From positions 98,736-162,735 of the forward strand of contig JAAVYW010000042.1 in assembly GCA_022791315.1 (NCBI GenBank): a DNA stretch of 64,000 bases, read 5' to 3'. Positions within the stretch are counted from its first letter, which is position 1, and each line of letters opens with the position of its first letter. The stretch is from Oscillospiraceae bacterium (GTDB lineage Bacteria; Bacillota; Clostridia; Oscillospirales; Ruminococcaceae). The notes under the pieces are model-generated. The model was not told where the DNA came from and searched no databases. It saw only the letters and a list, made by a program, of their open reading frames with translations. This document shows positions 1 through 7,953 of this stretch, one piece after another. A program made the translations under genes and the position numbers.

Positions 1-2
1 AT

Positions 3-92
3 GTAAAATCAGTAATGCGTTCTGGAGTAGATGGCGATTATTATACTTTACAAAGTCATGATAACAATGATTTAAATGATATGTATAAATAA
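3..92 (+). CDS. C-terminal tail of an upstream gene (partial)
   Basis: An open frame enters from the left edge and stops with TAA at 90-92, giving 29 residues rich in D, N and Y. Its AT-rich composition matches the gene that follows, and the stop lies 33 bases before the next start. It could be the end of another member of an AT-rich operon, but it is too short to recognise and may be chance. Confidence 0.35.
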   Translation, partial: VKSVMRSGVDGDYYTLQSHDNNDLNDMYK

Positions 93-125
93 TTTTCACT
101 ATGATATTTTATAAGGGGTGTAAAA

Positions 126-776
126 ATGAAAAGAATATATGGTAAAAAATTTTTGGTTCCTTTGTCTATGCTGTTGTTATGTACACTATGTATTAGTGTT
201 GGGATTTATCAGCAGACACTAAGTTTGTCACGTTTAAGCGAGGAGCAAATAGAAAACTTGCGTGACGAATATCCAATATGTTCATTAGATGGCCCTCCTG
301 CTTATTCGATGCGCATTTTTACTCTTGATGAAATGATTAACTTGGCAGACACTTTTATTTATGGAGAAGTTGAAAGTAATATGGACTCTTATTCAGAGAA
401 TATTTCAACAGGAATACCAGATTTAGATGAAAAGAGAGCCGCCGATGGAATCAGTAATCAAGTAGGATTTTATGGATATACTATTCGTATTATGGGAGAT
501 TCAGAGGGTGTTTGTACACCGGGAGATACGATATATGTATCGAATAATGCAGATTTTTTTGATTATAGGCCAAAATTTGAAAAAGGTATGAAAGTGGTGT
601 TTGGGGTATCATTGGATCAAAGGGGCACAGGGTATCCTACAGTCGGCACCTACTATGTCACCGATGACGGCTACGCCCTCTCCGCTTTCCCGGAGGAGCA
701 AAAGACCATGCAAGCGCGGGGGACTTATAGCGGCGTGAAGGTGGAATATCTTTTAAAGCAGCTGAAGAAGAAATAA
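126..776 (+). CDS. Membrane-anchored paralogue family protein, copy 1
   Basis: A 216-residue protein of unknown function. Residues 8-30 form one hydrophobic segment with no lipobox, so it is probably a signal anchor with the rest outside the cell. It continues with LSEEQIENLRDEYP, DTFIYGEVES, a GD/GDT beta-rich stretch, then TYYVTDDGYALSAFPEE and a basic C-terminus. The same landmarks occur in four tandem genes at 45.7-48.1 kb, so this is a displaced paralogue. The start is set by GGGGTG at 115-120. The first 600 bases are AT-rich while the last 130 are GC-rich like the rest of the window, a sharp internal change. The D..(V/I)YGE...GD pattern resembles secreted beta-barrel (OB-like) domains, but that is inference. 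Confidence 0.75.
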   Translation: MKRIYGKKFLVPLSMLLLCTLCISVGIYQQTLSLSRLSEEQIENLRDEYPICSLDGPPAYSMRIFTLDEMINLADTFIYGEVESNMDSYSENISTGIPDLDEKRAADGISNQVGFYGYTIRIMGDSEGVCTPGDTIYVSNNADFFDYRPKFEKGMKVVFGVSLDQRGTGYPTVGTYYVTDDGYALSAFPEEQKTMQARGTYSGVKVEYLLKQLKKK

Positions 777-788
777 TAGGGAAAATAA

Positions 789-820
789 AAAGAAGGCTCT
801 CCCACGGGAGAGCCTTCTTT
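789..820. terminator. Bidirectional Rho-independent terminator
   Basis: A 15-bp perfect stem (789-803 with 806-820) with A and T runs on its two sides separates convergent genes: copy 1 of the membrane family on the plus strand and the HipA-like gene on the minus strand. Confidence 0.85.
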
Positions 821-821
821 G

Positions 822-1928
822 CTATGCGTGCTCCAAAATCCGCCCGGCCTGGGTGCGCACTAAGGCCGAGAGAGCGTCCAGGATGTGCGGGGGGAGGGGG
901 TGCTCCGGGTGGGGGCGGAAGGAGAAATCGCTGCGGATGTGGGAGAGGAGCTCCAAGTCCCGGTCGGAAGAGAAGAAGCGGGCGACGGAGATGAAGTCAT
1001 CGCCCAGGGCGGGGGTGAGGGAGGAGGCGTAGTCTTCTAGCTTGGCGGGGGAGGTGAAGACTTCTTCGGGGGCTTTGGAGAGGAGGGCGTCGCCGTGGCC
1101 GAAGAGGGGCGCGCCCCAGATGATGCCCCGGCTGCCGTTGACGGCCTGGAAGCCGAATTTGTCAGGGCGGCGGGAAGGGTTGAGAGTGAGGGCATCGGCC
1201 AGGAACATCTTGCGCAGGAAGCGGAACTGGTGGTACTTGCGGTAGTACTGTTCCAGGGCCGCCAGGTCATCCCCCAGGCCCAGCTGGGAGATGGGGAGGA
1301 AGCCTAGGAGCTCATCGGTGAAGCAGCGGGAGAGGGAACAGATTTCGCCGTTTCTCTGGGTGAGGTCATAGTGGGCATAGCGCTCCACGCCCAGGGCCTG
1401 GAGGAGCTGGGGGACGTAGTAGTCGCTGTGGGGCTCGCGGGTGTTAGGGGAAGAGGCGCGGCGCACCAGGAAGAGGCGGCCGGTTGGGCCCTTTTCCCAG
1501 CACTTGGGACGGCTGCCGGGGGTGGAATACTCCGGGGAGGGGACAGCTTCCTCCGGCAGCTCACTGTGGCCCCAGAGGGCGGTCTCGGCGGTACGGCGGT
1601 CCAGCTTGCCCCGATAGGGGGAGACGTCGGCATAGCGGCGGCGGTCGTCCTCCTTTGTCACCCAGAGGGAATCCCGCAGGCTGAGGCAGCAGGTTTTATC
1701 CAGATAGTCCCGGAAGGAGGCGATGCCGTCTTGCCGGGCGCAGAGGGCGATATTGGGCCTGGTTTCGGGGGCGCGGCGGGCCCGCAGCCAGGCCCCCAGG
1801 TCGCCGCAATGTTGCAGGGACGGGGGCTGGGCAGCCTTTTCCGCCCAGCGGATTTCGGCAATCTCCTCCGACGGGGTGAGGGTGAAGGAGAGCAGGGGGG
1901 TGTCTTTGTTTTTCAGCAGATAGTTCAT
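822..1928 (-). CDS. HipA-like protein with degenerate kinase motifs
   Basis: A 368-residue protein. The middle and C-terminal parts resemble clostridial HipA-C-type (Ser/Thr kinase fold) proteins: a (R)EPHSDYYVPQLLQALG segment at about 165-180, YDLT...ICSLSRCFTDE at 187-205, and a catalytic-loop equivalent DALTLNPSRRPDKFGF at 245-260, followed by APLFGHGDALL. In active relatives the loop reads N-x-D-R-H-x-x-N-F-G and the later motif has F-D-H. Here the catalytic Asp is Ser252, the metal-binding Asn is Lys257 and the second Asp is Gly277. No HipB partner is next to it. The start has GAGG eight bases upstream. The fold assignment comes from recalled family patterns; loss of catalysis is inferred. 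Confidence 0.55.
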   Translation of the reverse strand: MNYLLKNKDTPLLSFTLTPSEEIAEIRWAEKAAQPPSLQHCGDLGAWLRARRAPETRPNIALCARQDGIASFRDYLDKTCCLSLRDSLWVTKEDDRRRYADVSPYRGKLDRRTAETALWGHSELPEEAVPSPEYSTPGSRPKCWEKGPTGRLFLVRRASSPNTREPHSDYYVPQLLQALGVERYAHYDLTQRNGEICSLSRCFTDELLGFLPISQLGLGDDLAALEQYYRKYHQFRFLRKMFLADALTLNPSRRPDKFGFQAVNGSRGIIWGAPLFGHGDALLSKAPEEVFTSPAKLEDYASSLTPALGDDFISVARFFSSDRDLELLSHIRSDFSFRPHPEHPLPPHILDALSALVRTQAGRILEHA

Positions 1929-1969
1929 AGGATTACCTCGTTTGGGTCATTTGGTTTTGAGACAGAAGG

Positions 1970-2050
1970 AAACGGCATTTTGACCGGTGGGAACAAAATG
2001 CCGTTTGGATACGCGGGAATCAATTTTATGCAATAGAATGGATTCCCGCG
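1970..2050. other. Two consecutive strong hairpins, intergenic
   Basis: The 269-base gap 1929-2197 holds a 13-bp perfect stem (AAACGGCATTTTG at 1970-1982 with its complement at 1994-2006), then a 10-bp stem (CGCGGGAATC at 2012-2021 with 2041-2050, 19-nt loop). Neither is followed by a clean T run. Both lie downstream of icd on the minus strand and beside a copy of the dispersed element at 2095-2195. Confidence 0.6.
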
Positions 2051-2094
2051 GTTTGGGCGATGGGGTTTAGGGGCAGGGGTGCGCGCTACCCGTT

Positions 2095-2195
2095 AAGGGA
2101 AGGAGGGCCAAGAGGAACCGGCCCGCCGAGCCAAAAAAGATGGCGCCAGCGCGCACTTTGCGCGCGTGCCCCGAAGGGGTGGGAACCTCAAAGAA
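2095..2195 (+). repeat. Dispersed structured element, copy A
   Basis: About 100 bases, strongly similar to the copy at 48207-48310 and more weakly to 26739-26860 and 21070-21215. Shared landmarks in order are GGAAGGAG, CGGCCC, CCAAAAAAGATGG, GCCAGCG, a variable hairpin (here GCGCGC-ACTTT-GCGCGC, 2149-2165), CCCCGAAGGGG (2169-2179) and GGGAACCT then an A-rich tail. It lies just past the stop of icd, antisense to it. It matches no riboswitch class I can recall. Confidence 0.65.
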
Positions 2196-2197
2196 GT

Positions 2198-3358
2198 TTA
2201 AAGAGACTGCATGGTTGCCATGACATATTCGCCAAACTCCTGGCAGGTGCAGCCGGTGTTGCGGCCGGTGACGGTGAGCTTTTTCTCCTCGTACATGCAG
2301 ATGTCCAGGGCGCGGTCCAGCTTGTCGGCCTGGGACTGGTAGCCGATGTGGGAGAGGAGCAGCACGGCGGCCCGCAGCATGGAGCAGGGGTCAGCATAGG
2401 AGGCGCGGCCCTCAGCCACCATGCGGGGGGCGGATCCGTGGATGGCCTCGAACATGGCGTACTGCTTGCCCAGGTTGGCGCTGCCTGCGGTGCCAACGCC
2501 GCCCTGGAACTCGGCGGCCTCGTCGGTGATGATGTCGCCGTAGAGGTTGGGGAGGATGAAGACCTTGAAGTCGCCCCGGCGTTTCTCGTCAATCAGCTTG
2601 GCAGTGGTGATGTCGATATACCAGTCATCGGTGATGATGTCGGGGTATTCCTTGCCAATCTCCTGGCAGAGCTTCAAGAACTTGCCGTCAGTGGTCTTCA
2701 CCACGTTGGCCTTGGTGATAATGGACACCCGCTCCTTGTGGTTTTTGCGGGCATAGTCGTAGGCCAAGCGGGCAATGCGCTGGGTGCCCTCGGTGGTGGC
2801 AACCACAAAGTCAAAGGCCACCTCGTCGTCTACCGCAAAGCCGGAGGAGCCCAGGGCATAGGCCCCCTCGGTGTTCTCCCGGAAGAAGGTCCAGTCAATG
2901 CCCTTGTCGGGCACCTTGACAGGACGGACATTGGCAAAGAGGTCCAGCTCCTTGCGCATGGCGACATTGGCGCTCTCAATATTGGGCCAGGGGTCGCCGG
3001 CGCGGGGGGTGGTGGTGGGGCCCTTGAGGATGACGTGGCACTGCTTGAGCTCTGCCAGTACGTCGTCGGGGATGGCCTTGCCTGCGGCTACCCGGTTTTC
3101 AATGGTGAGGCCATCGATGACCTTGAAGGCCACCTTGCCCTTTGCCACCTCGTCCCGGAGCAGGTGCTCCAAGACCCGCTGGGCCTCGGCAGTGATAACC
3201 GGGCCGATGCCGTCGCCGCCACAGACGCCGATGACAATTGTGTCGAGGGCGGCGTAGTCGGTGAACTCCTTCACGGACTTGATGCGTTCGTTGCGCTCTA
3301 ATTGGGCTTTGACCAGGGCTGTGAATTTTTCGGCTGCTGCCGTGATTTTGTCGCTCAT
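2198..3358 (-). CDS. icd: Isocitrate/isopropylmalate dehydrogenase family, probable NAD-dependent isocitrate dehydrogenase
   Basis: A 386-residue member of the beta-decarboxylating dehydrogenase family that oxidises isocitrate to 2-oxoglutarate. Visible landmarks are GGDGIGP near residue 47, LKGPTTTP near 113, the substrate-binding FRENTEG near 160, a conserved Lys in ITKANVVK near 216, NLYGDIITDEAAEFQGGVG near 290 and FEAIHGSAP near 320. It follows acn by 28 bases in the same direction, so both are probably one operon making 2-oxoglutarate for glutamate, as in anaerobes with an incomplete TCA cycle. Start ATG has AGGAAAGGA upstream. Coenzyme preference (NAD or NADP) cannot be settled by eye. 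Confidence 0.88.
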   Translation of the reverse strand: MSDKITAAAEKFTALVKAQLERNERIKSVKEFTDYAALDTIVIGVCGGDGIGPVITAEAQRVLEHLLRDEVAKGKVAFKVIDGLTIENRVAAGKAIPDDVLAELKQCHVILKGPTTTPRAGDPWPNIESANVAMRKELDLFANVRPVKVPDKGIDWTFFRENTEGAYALGSSGFAVDDEVAFDFVVATTEGTQRIARLAYDYARKNHKERVSIITKANVVKTTDGKFLKLCQEIGKEYPDIITDDWYIDITTAKLIDEKRRGDFKVFILPNLYGDIITDEAAEFQGGVGTAGSANLGKQYAMFEAIHGSAPRMVAEGRASYADPCSMLRAAVLLLSHIGYQSQADKLDRALDICMYEEKKLTVTGRNTGCTCQEFGEYVMATMQSL

Positions 3359-3386
3359 AATTTTTATCCTTTCCTAGGGCGATAGC

Positions 3387-5318
3387 CTATTTCCCGGTGT
3401 TTTTGGTGTAGTTCAGCAGGCCGCCTGCCAGAATCATGGCCTGCTGGCGGGCAGAGAGGTTGCAGGAGAGGGGGACTGTGATACCCTGGGTCTCGTCGAT
3501 GAGGGTGACGGAGCCGGTTTTTACGGCTTCGTGCAGGCTCTGGAGGGAGAGGGCGTCGCCCTGGCTGATGCGGTCATAGTCCTCGGGGTTTTGGAACTCT
3601 AAGGGGAGGATGCCGGCGTTTACCAGGTTATCCTTGTGGATACGGGCAAAGCTCTTGGTAACAACGGCCTTGACGCCCAGATAGAGGGGCACCAGGGCGG
3701 CGTGTTCCCGGGAGGAGCCCTGGCCGTAGTTCATGCCTCCGATGACAATGCCCTTGCCCGCTTCCTTGGCCCGCTGGGGGAAGGTCTCGTCGCAGACGGT
3801 GAAACAGAACTCCGACAGCTTGGGGATATTGGAGCGGTAGGGGAGGATTTTGGCCCCGGCGGGCATGATGTGGTCGGTGGTGATGTTGTCGCCCACCTTT
3901 AGAATGGCGGGGGCGTTTAAGGTATCGGGGAGTGCCTCGGCCACCGGGAAGGGCTTGATATTGGGGCCGCGCTGAATCGTCAGGCCCTTGGCCTCTTCAG
4001 GGGAGGCGGGGGGGACGATGAGGTTGTCGTTGACTGAAAAATACTCCGGCAGGGAGACCTCCGGGGCCTCGCCCAGGACCACCGGGTCGGTGATGACCCC
4101 ATAGAGGGCGCTGACGGCGGCTGTTTCAGGGCTCACCAGGTAGACGCCTGCGTCCTTGGTACCGCTGCGGCCCTCAAAATTGCGGTTAAAGGTACGCAGG
4201 GAGATACCCGCCGAATTGGGGGACTGGCCCATGCCGATGCAGGGGCCGCAGGTGCACTCCAAAATCCGGGCCCCGGCGGCAATCAAATCCGAGAGGGCAC
4301 CGCACTGGGACAGCATCTGGAACACCTGCTTGGAGCCGGGAGAAATGGTGAGGCTCACATCGGGATGGACGGTACGGCCCTTTAAAATGGCGGCCACTTT
4401 GAGCATATCCCGCAGGGAGGAATTGGTGCAGGAGCCGATGCAGCACTGATTCACCGGCAGGCCTGCCAATTCGGCTACAGGCTTCACATTGTCAGGCATA
4501 TGGGGGCAGGCGGCCATGGGGCGCAGGGCGCTCAGGTTGATGTCGATGACCTCGTCGTAGGCAGCGTCGGGGTCGGAGGAGAGGGGGGTATAGTCCTCTT
4601 CCCGGCCCTGGGCACGCAGGAATTCCCGTGTGACCTCATCGGAGGGGAAGATGGAGGTGCTGGCCCCCAGCTCGGCACCCATATTGGTGATGGTGGCCCG
4701 CTCGGGGACAGAGAGGGTGGCCACGCCTTCTCCTGCATACTCGATAATCTTGCCCACGCCGCCCTTGACGCTCATGATGCGCAGGACTTCCAGGATAATG
4801 TCCTTGGCGCTGGCCCAGCCAGTGAGACGGCCAGTGAGGTTGATTTTTGTCATGCTGGGGCAGGTGATGTAATAGGTGCCGCCGCCCATGGCCACGGCTA
4901 CGTCCATGCCACCTGCGCCCATGGCCAGCATGCCGATGCCGCCGCCGGTGGGGGTGTGGCTGTCGGAGCCGATGAGGGTCTTGCCCGGCTTGCCGAAGCG
5001 CTCCAAGTGCACCTGGTGGCAGATGCCGTTGCCGGGACGGGAATAGTAGATGCCGTGCTTTTTGGCAATCGAGGCGATGAACTGGTGGTCGTCGGCGTTT
5101 TCAAAGCCGGACTGGAGCGTGTTGTGGTCGATATAGGCCACGGAACGCTCGGTTTTTACCCGCTCTACCCCCATGGCCTCGAATTCCAGATAGGCCATAG
5201 TGCCGGTGGCGTCTTGGGTGAGGGTCTGGTCGATGCGCAGGCCGATTTCGCTGCCGGGCTTCATTTTACCCTCTACCAGGTGGGCTTTGATGATTTTTTG
5301 TGCAATGGTCAGTCCCAA
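3387..5318 (-). CDS. acn: Aconitate hydratase (short clostridial type)
   Basis: A 643-residue aconitase interconverting citrate and isocitrate with a [4Fe-4S] cluster. It shows GSDSHTPTGGGIGMLAMGAGG near 118, the first cluster Cys in CCIGSCTNSS near 290, CTCGPCIGMGQSP near 352 and the C-terminal swivel-domain loop YGQGSSREHAAL near 530. The length fits the compact ~650-residue group found in Clostridia rather than the ~900-residue AcnA. The start appears to be TTG, with AAGGAGGGAG upstream. A good promoter lies 57-85 bases before it. It is first in the acn-icd operon. Confidence 0.9.
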   Translation of the reverse strand: MGLTIAQKIIKAHLVEGKMKPGSEIGLRIDQTLTQDATGTMAYLEFEAMGVERVKTERSVAYIDHNTLQSGFENADDHQFIASIAKKHGIYYSRPGNGICHQVHLERFGKPGKTLIGSDSHTPTGGGIGMLAMGAGGMDVAVAMGGGTYYITCPSMTKINLTGRLTGWASAKDIILEVLRIMSVKGGVGKIIEYAGEGVATLSVPERATITNMGAELGASTSIFPSDEVTREFLRAQGREEDYTPLSSDPDAAYDEVIDINLSALRPMAACPHMPDNVKPVAELAGLPVNQCCIGSCTNSSLRDMLKVAAILKGRTVHPDVSLTISPGSKQVFQMLSQCGALSDLIAAGARILECTCGPCIGMGQSPNSAGISLRTFNRNFEGRSGTKDAGVYLVSPETAAVSALYGVITDPVVLGEAPEVSLPEYFSVNDNLIVPPASPEEAKGLTIQRGPNIKPFPVAEALPDTLNAPAILKVGDNITTDHIMPAGAKILPYRSNIPKLSEFCFTVCDETFPQRAKEAGKGIVIGGMNYGQGSSREHAALVPLYLGVKAVVTKSFARIHKDNLVNAGILPLEFQNPEDYDRISQGDALSLQSLHEAVKTGSVTLIDETQGITVPLSCNLSARQQAMILAGGLLNYTKNTGK

Positions 5319-5374
5319 AGGGCTCCCTCCTTGATTTACAACTTCGTTTTGCAGGATTTTTTCTCGCTGCTTTC

Positions 5375-5403
5375 ATTTTAGTACAATTTTTGGGGAATGT
5401 CAA
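5375..5403 (-). promoter_or_regulatory. Promoter of acn-icd
   Basis: On the minus strand, TTGACA (5398-5403) is separated by 17 bases from TAAAAT (5375-5380), a near-consensus housekeeping sigma promoter upstream of the acn start. Confidence 0.8.
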
Positions 5404-5430
5404 CGCTGTACTGCGCAAAAGCACAGGATG

Positions 5431-7212
5431 TTAAAGAGAATACGGTTTCTCCTCCGACCCATAAATCAGCCTGAGCTCTGTGTTCGGTGTACCCAGCAGG
5501 ACTTCCGCTTCTGTTCCGTCCGGGCGGAAGCCGTACCGTTTGTAAAAGCGGATGGCCTTTGTATTGCCCTTCAGCACCCAGACGGCAACCTTGGGATAGG
5601 CGGAGAGTTTTGCAAGCGCGGCGTTCATCAATTCATAGCCAACCCTTTGTCCCTGATAGTTTTCCAGGACATAAATTGCAAAAATCTCGCCGTGGCCGGG
5701 CAGGGTATCGTCGCGGTATGGGCCGTAGGCCACAAAGCCGATGACCTTATCGCCGTCTTTTGCCACGAGGATATTGTCCGGCCAGCGGTGGGCGATTGCG
5801 GTGCATTTTTCCAGCGTGAGCTGCTGCAGATAGCCCGCGTCCACCAATCCCGGATAGGCTTCCTGCCAGGACTGATAATGAACATAGCCTTTGCCCTCTA
5901 TCTCGTCCTCGGTTTCCATGGCTTTGATGATATAGCTGCTCCTGTCATGAACAAATTCCACCGTGTTGTCGGTGTCATATTCCCGTCCCACAACGCCCCG
6001 CAGTGTCATGTGCTCAAAGGAGAGGCCCTGGGCGTTGCGCAGGAAAAAGCCGGCGCAGGCGGTGGGCTCTACGCCGTCCAGCATGGCGGCGCAAGCGGGA
6101 GAGCCGGGCAGCATCTCAACGGTGCAGTGGGAGAAGGAGATATTTTCCAGAGGCTGCTCGGCCAGGCCATAGAGGAAGCCGGCGGAGGAGGTGACTTTTT
6201 TGGCGATGACATTGGAAATCTGTACGTCCCGGATGGCGGGGGTGCCGCTGTCAACCGGATAGGGGGACTTGTCCCAGACATGCTTCATTTTGCCGTCCTT
6301 GCCGCAGAAATAGTACATATTGAAGACAAAGGGGCAGAGCACCCCCTCCATCACCACCGAGGAGACAGTGATGTTTTCCACCACCCCGCCCCGGCGGCGG
6401 CGGGTTTTGATGCGGATACCCCGGTCGGTCTCGTAGAAGACGCAGCCGGAGATGGAGACATTGCGCACGCCGCCGCTCATTTCGGAGCCGATGACAACGC
6501 CGCCGTGGCCGTGGAGCATGGTGCAGCCGGTGACGGTGATGTTTTCGCTGGGCTGTGGGTCGGGGGTGTCCTCGGTTCCGGATTTGATGGCGATACAGTC
6601 GTCCCCCACGTCGATGGTGCAGGCGGTGATGCGCAGGTTGCGGCTGCCGTCAGGGTCGATGCCATCGGTATTGGGGGAATCGGGCGGGTTCTGGATATGG
6701 ATGCCCTGGATGGTCATGCCGTCGCAGAAGAGGGGATGGACCGTCCAGGAGGGGGAGTTTTGCAGGGTGACGTTTTCCAGGGTGATGTGGCGGCAGTTTG
6801 CGAAGTGGAGGAGATAGGGGCGGGCATAGGGCAGGGTGCCCTGCAAGTGCTCCTGCCACCAGCGCCTGCCGTTGCCGTTGATGGTGCCAAAGCCGGTGAT
6901 GGCGAAGTGCTCGGCGTTTTCGGCGTGGAGGAGGGACTGATAGGCCTTGAGGGGCAGGCCCTCAAACTGGGTTTCCACCACCTCATAGCGTTCGATGTCA
7001 TCCAAAAAGTCCAGCACGGCTCCTGCGTCCAGGTGGAGCACGGTGTGGCTGCGCAGGCGGATGGAGCGGGTGGGATAGCGGCCCGCGGGGACAAAGACCG
7101 TGCCGCCGCCTGCGGCCTCGGCCTCGTCAAAGGCGGCGGAGAAGGCGTCCGTCCAGTCTGTGCCGTTTTGGGACAGGGGGGAGAAGTCCTTTAGGTTGTA
7201 CATTTCTGTCAT
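5431..7212 (-). CDS. GH28 pectinase-family hydrolase fused to a GNAT acetyltransferase
   Basis: A 593-residue two-part protein. Residues 1 to about 424 form a right-handed beta-helix of glycoside hydrolase family 28 (polygalacturonase and relatives) with all family landmarks: NTDGIDPDGS (181-190), GDDCIAIKSG with two catalytic Asp (204-205), GHGG (235-238) and RIK (267-269). Residues about 426-593 are a GNAT acetyltransferase: GYVHYQSWQEAYPGLVD at 442-458, an acceptor/CoA core IFAIYVLENYQGQRVGYELMN, and N-T-K-A-I-R-F-Y-K-R-Y-G-F. Such GNATs are normally separate proteins beginning near YIIKAMETED, so a deletion that removed a stop and intergenic region is likely. There is no signal peptide. 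Substrates are probably galacturonides (family knowledge); the acetyl acceptor is unknown. Confidence 0.85.
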   Translation of the reverse strand: MTEMYNLKDFSPLSQNGTDWTDAFSAAFDEAEAAGGGTVFVPAGRYPTRSIRLRSHTVLHLDAGAVLDFLDDIERYEVVETQFEGLPLKAYQSLLHAENAEHFAITGFGTINGNGRRWWQEHLQGTLPYARPYLLHFANCRHITLENVTLQNSPSWTVHPLFCDGMTIQGIHIQNPPDSPNTDGIDPDGSRNLRITACTIDVGDDCIAIKSGTEDTPDPQPSENITVTGCTMLHGHGGVVIGSEMSGGVRNVSISGCVFYETDRGIRIKTRRRRGGVVENITVSSVVMEGVLCPFVFNMYYFCGKDGKMKHVWDKSPYPVDSGTPAIRDVQISNVIAKKVTSSAGFLYGLAEQPLENISFSHCTVEMLPGSPACAAMLDGVEPTACAGFFLRNAQGLSFEHMTLRGVVGREYDTDNTVEFVHDRSSYIIKAMETEDEIEGKGYVHYQSWQEAYPGLVDAGYLQQLTLEKCTAIAHRWPDNILVAKDGDKVIGFVAYGPYRDDTLPGHGEIFAIYVLENYQGQRVGYELMNAALAKLSAYPKVAVWVLKGNTKAIRFYKRYGFRPDGTEAEVLLGTPNTELRLIYGSEEKPYSL

Positions 7213-7250
7213 CCTCTCTTTTGGTTGGGGAAGCGGTGTTTTCTGAAACT

Positions 7251-7279
7251 ATTATAGTGTATCGCCGGGAGAAATGCAA
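7251..7279 (-). promoter_or_regulatory. Promoter of the GH28-GNAT gene
   Basis: On the minus strand TTGCAT (7274-7279), 17-base spacer, TATAAT (7251-7256). It is divergent from, and about 40 bases away from, the plus-strand promoter at 7318. Confidence 0.7.
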
Positions 7280-7317
7280 CGGTCTTGTGACAGGGCGGAC
7301 AAATGTGACAAGCCGCC

Positions 7318-7346
7318 TTGAATTGGCGGGGCGGCTGTGGTAAAAT
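7318..7346 (+). promoter_or_regulatory. Promoter of the YcxB-GH27 pair
   Basis: TTGAAT (7318-7323), 17-base spacer, TAAAAT (7341-7346), 75 bases before the next plus-strand start. Together with the minus-strand promoter it forms a compact divergent control region. Confidence 0.65.
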
Positions 7347-7420
7347 AGGGAAAGAGAAAAGGAAGCCGGTGCTTGTGCAGCGGCACTAAAAATCTATAGG
7401 ATGATAAGGGAGACGACGGA

Positions 7421-7936
7421 ATGGCGAAAACCATCACATTCAAGCGGGTATTGGAGAGAAAGGATTTTTTGCAGGCCAAGCGGGCGATGTTCCTCTACCG
7501 CAACCGGCTGGTGCTGCCGGTGCTGGTTATCCTCTTTGGGGTGGGGGTATATACGCTGGTGCAGGCGGCGGGCTCCGGCGCAGTGACCGGGATTTTTACA
7601 GGGCTGCTGCTCACTGTGGCGCTGCCGGTGTCCTTTTTCTTTGTCTATCGGAAAAATGTGACAGAGCAGGGGAAGAACAGCGACTTTGTGGAGGAGACGG
7701 TGATTACCATTGACACCGGATACATCACCGCCCGGGTGGCCGGGGAGGAGGCCAAGCAGCTGATGGTGTCACAGCTGAAAAAATCGGTGGAGACCAGGAG
7801 GTTTTTCTTCCTCTTCTCCGGGCCGAAATCTGCGGTAATCCTGACGAAGAAGGACATGAAGGAGGAGGACATCGCCTTTTTGACCCGCATCCTGCAAAAG
7901 CAGATTGGTGCAGACGCCAAACGGTTCCCGGTTTGA
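7421..7936 (+). CDS. YcxB-like membrane protein
   Basis: A 171-residue protein with two transmembrane helices at about 28-46 and 50-68 and a cytosolic C-terminal domain containing FVEETVITIDTGYITARV and RRFFFLFSGPKSAVILTKKDM. This layout matches YcxB-like proteins of Firmicutes, whose function is unknown. It is followed directly by the GH27 gene. GGGAGACGACGG provides a ribosome site. Confidence 0.65.
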   Translation: MAKTITFKRVLERKDFLQAKRAMFLYRNRLVLPVLVILFGVGVYTLVQAAGSGAVTGIFTGLLLTVALPVSFFFVYRKNVTEQGKNSDFVEETVITIDTGYITARVAGEEAKQLMVSQLKKSVETRRFFFLFSGPKSAVILTKKDMKEEDIAFLTRILQKQIGADAKRFPV

Positions 7937-7953
7937 CACATGAAAAGGAGAGG

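Noticed and set aside
2060..3301. A long plus-strand open frame opposite icd
   Set aside because: Antisense shadow of a conserved GC-rich gene; low-complexity G/A/V/L-rich protein with no ribosome site.
5428..7194. A 588-codon plus-strand frame opposite the GH28-GNAT gene
   Set aside because: The minus strand has all GH28 and GNAT motifs; the plus frame is a product of GC-rich codon positions.
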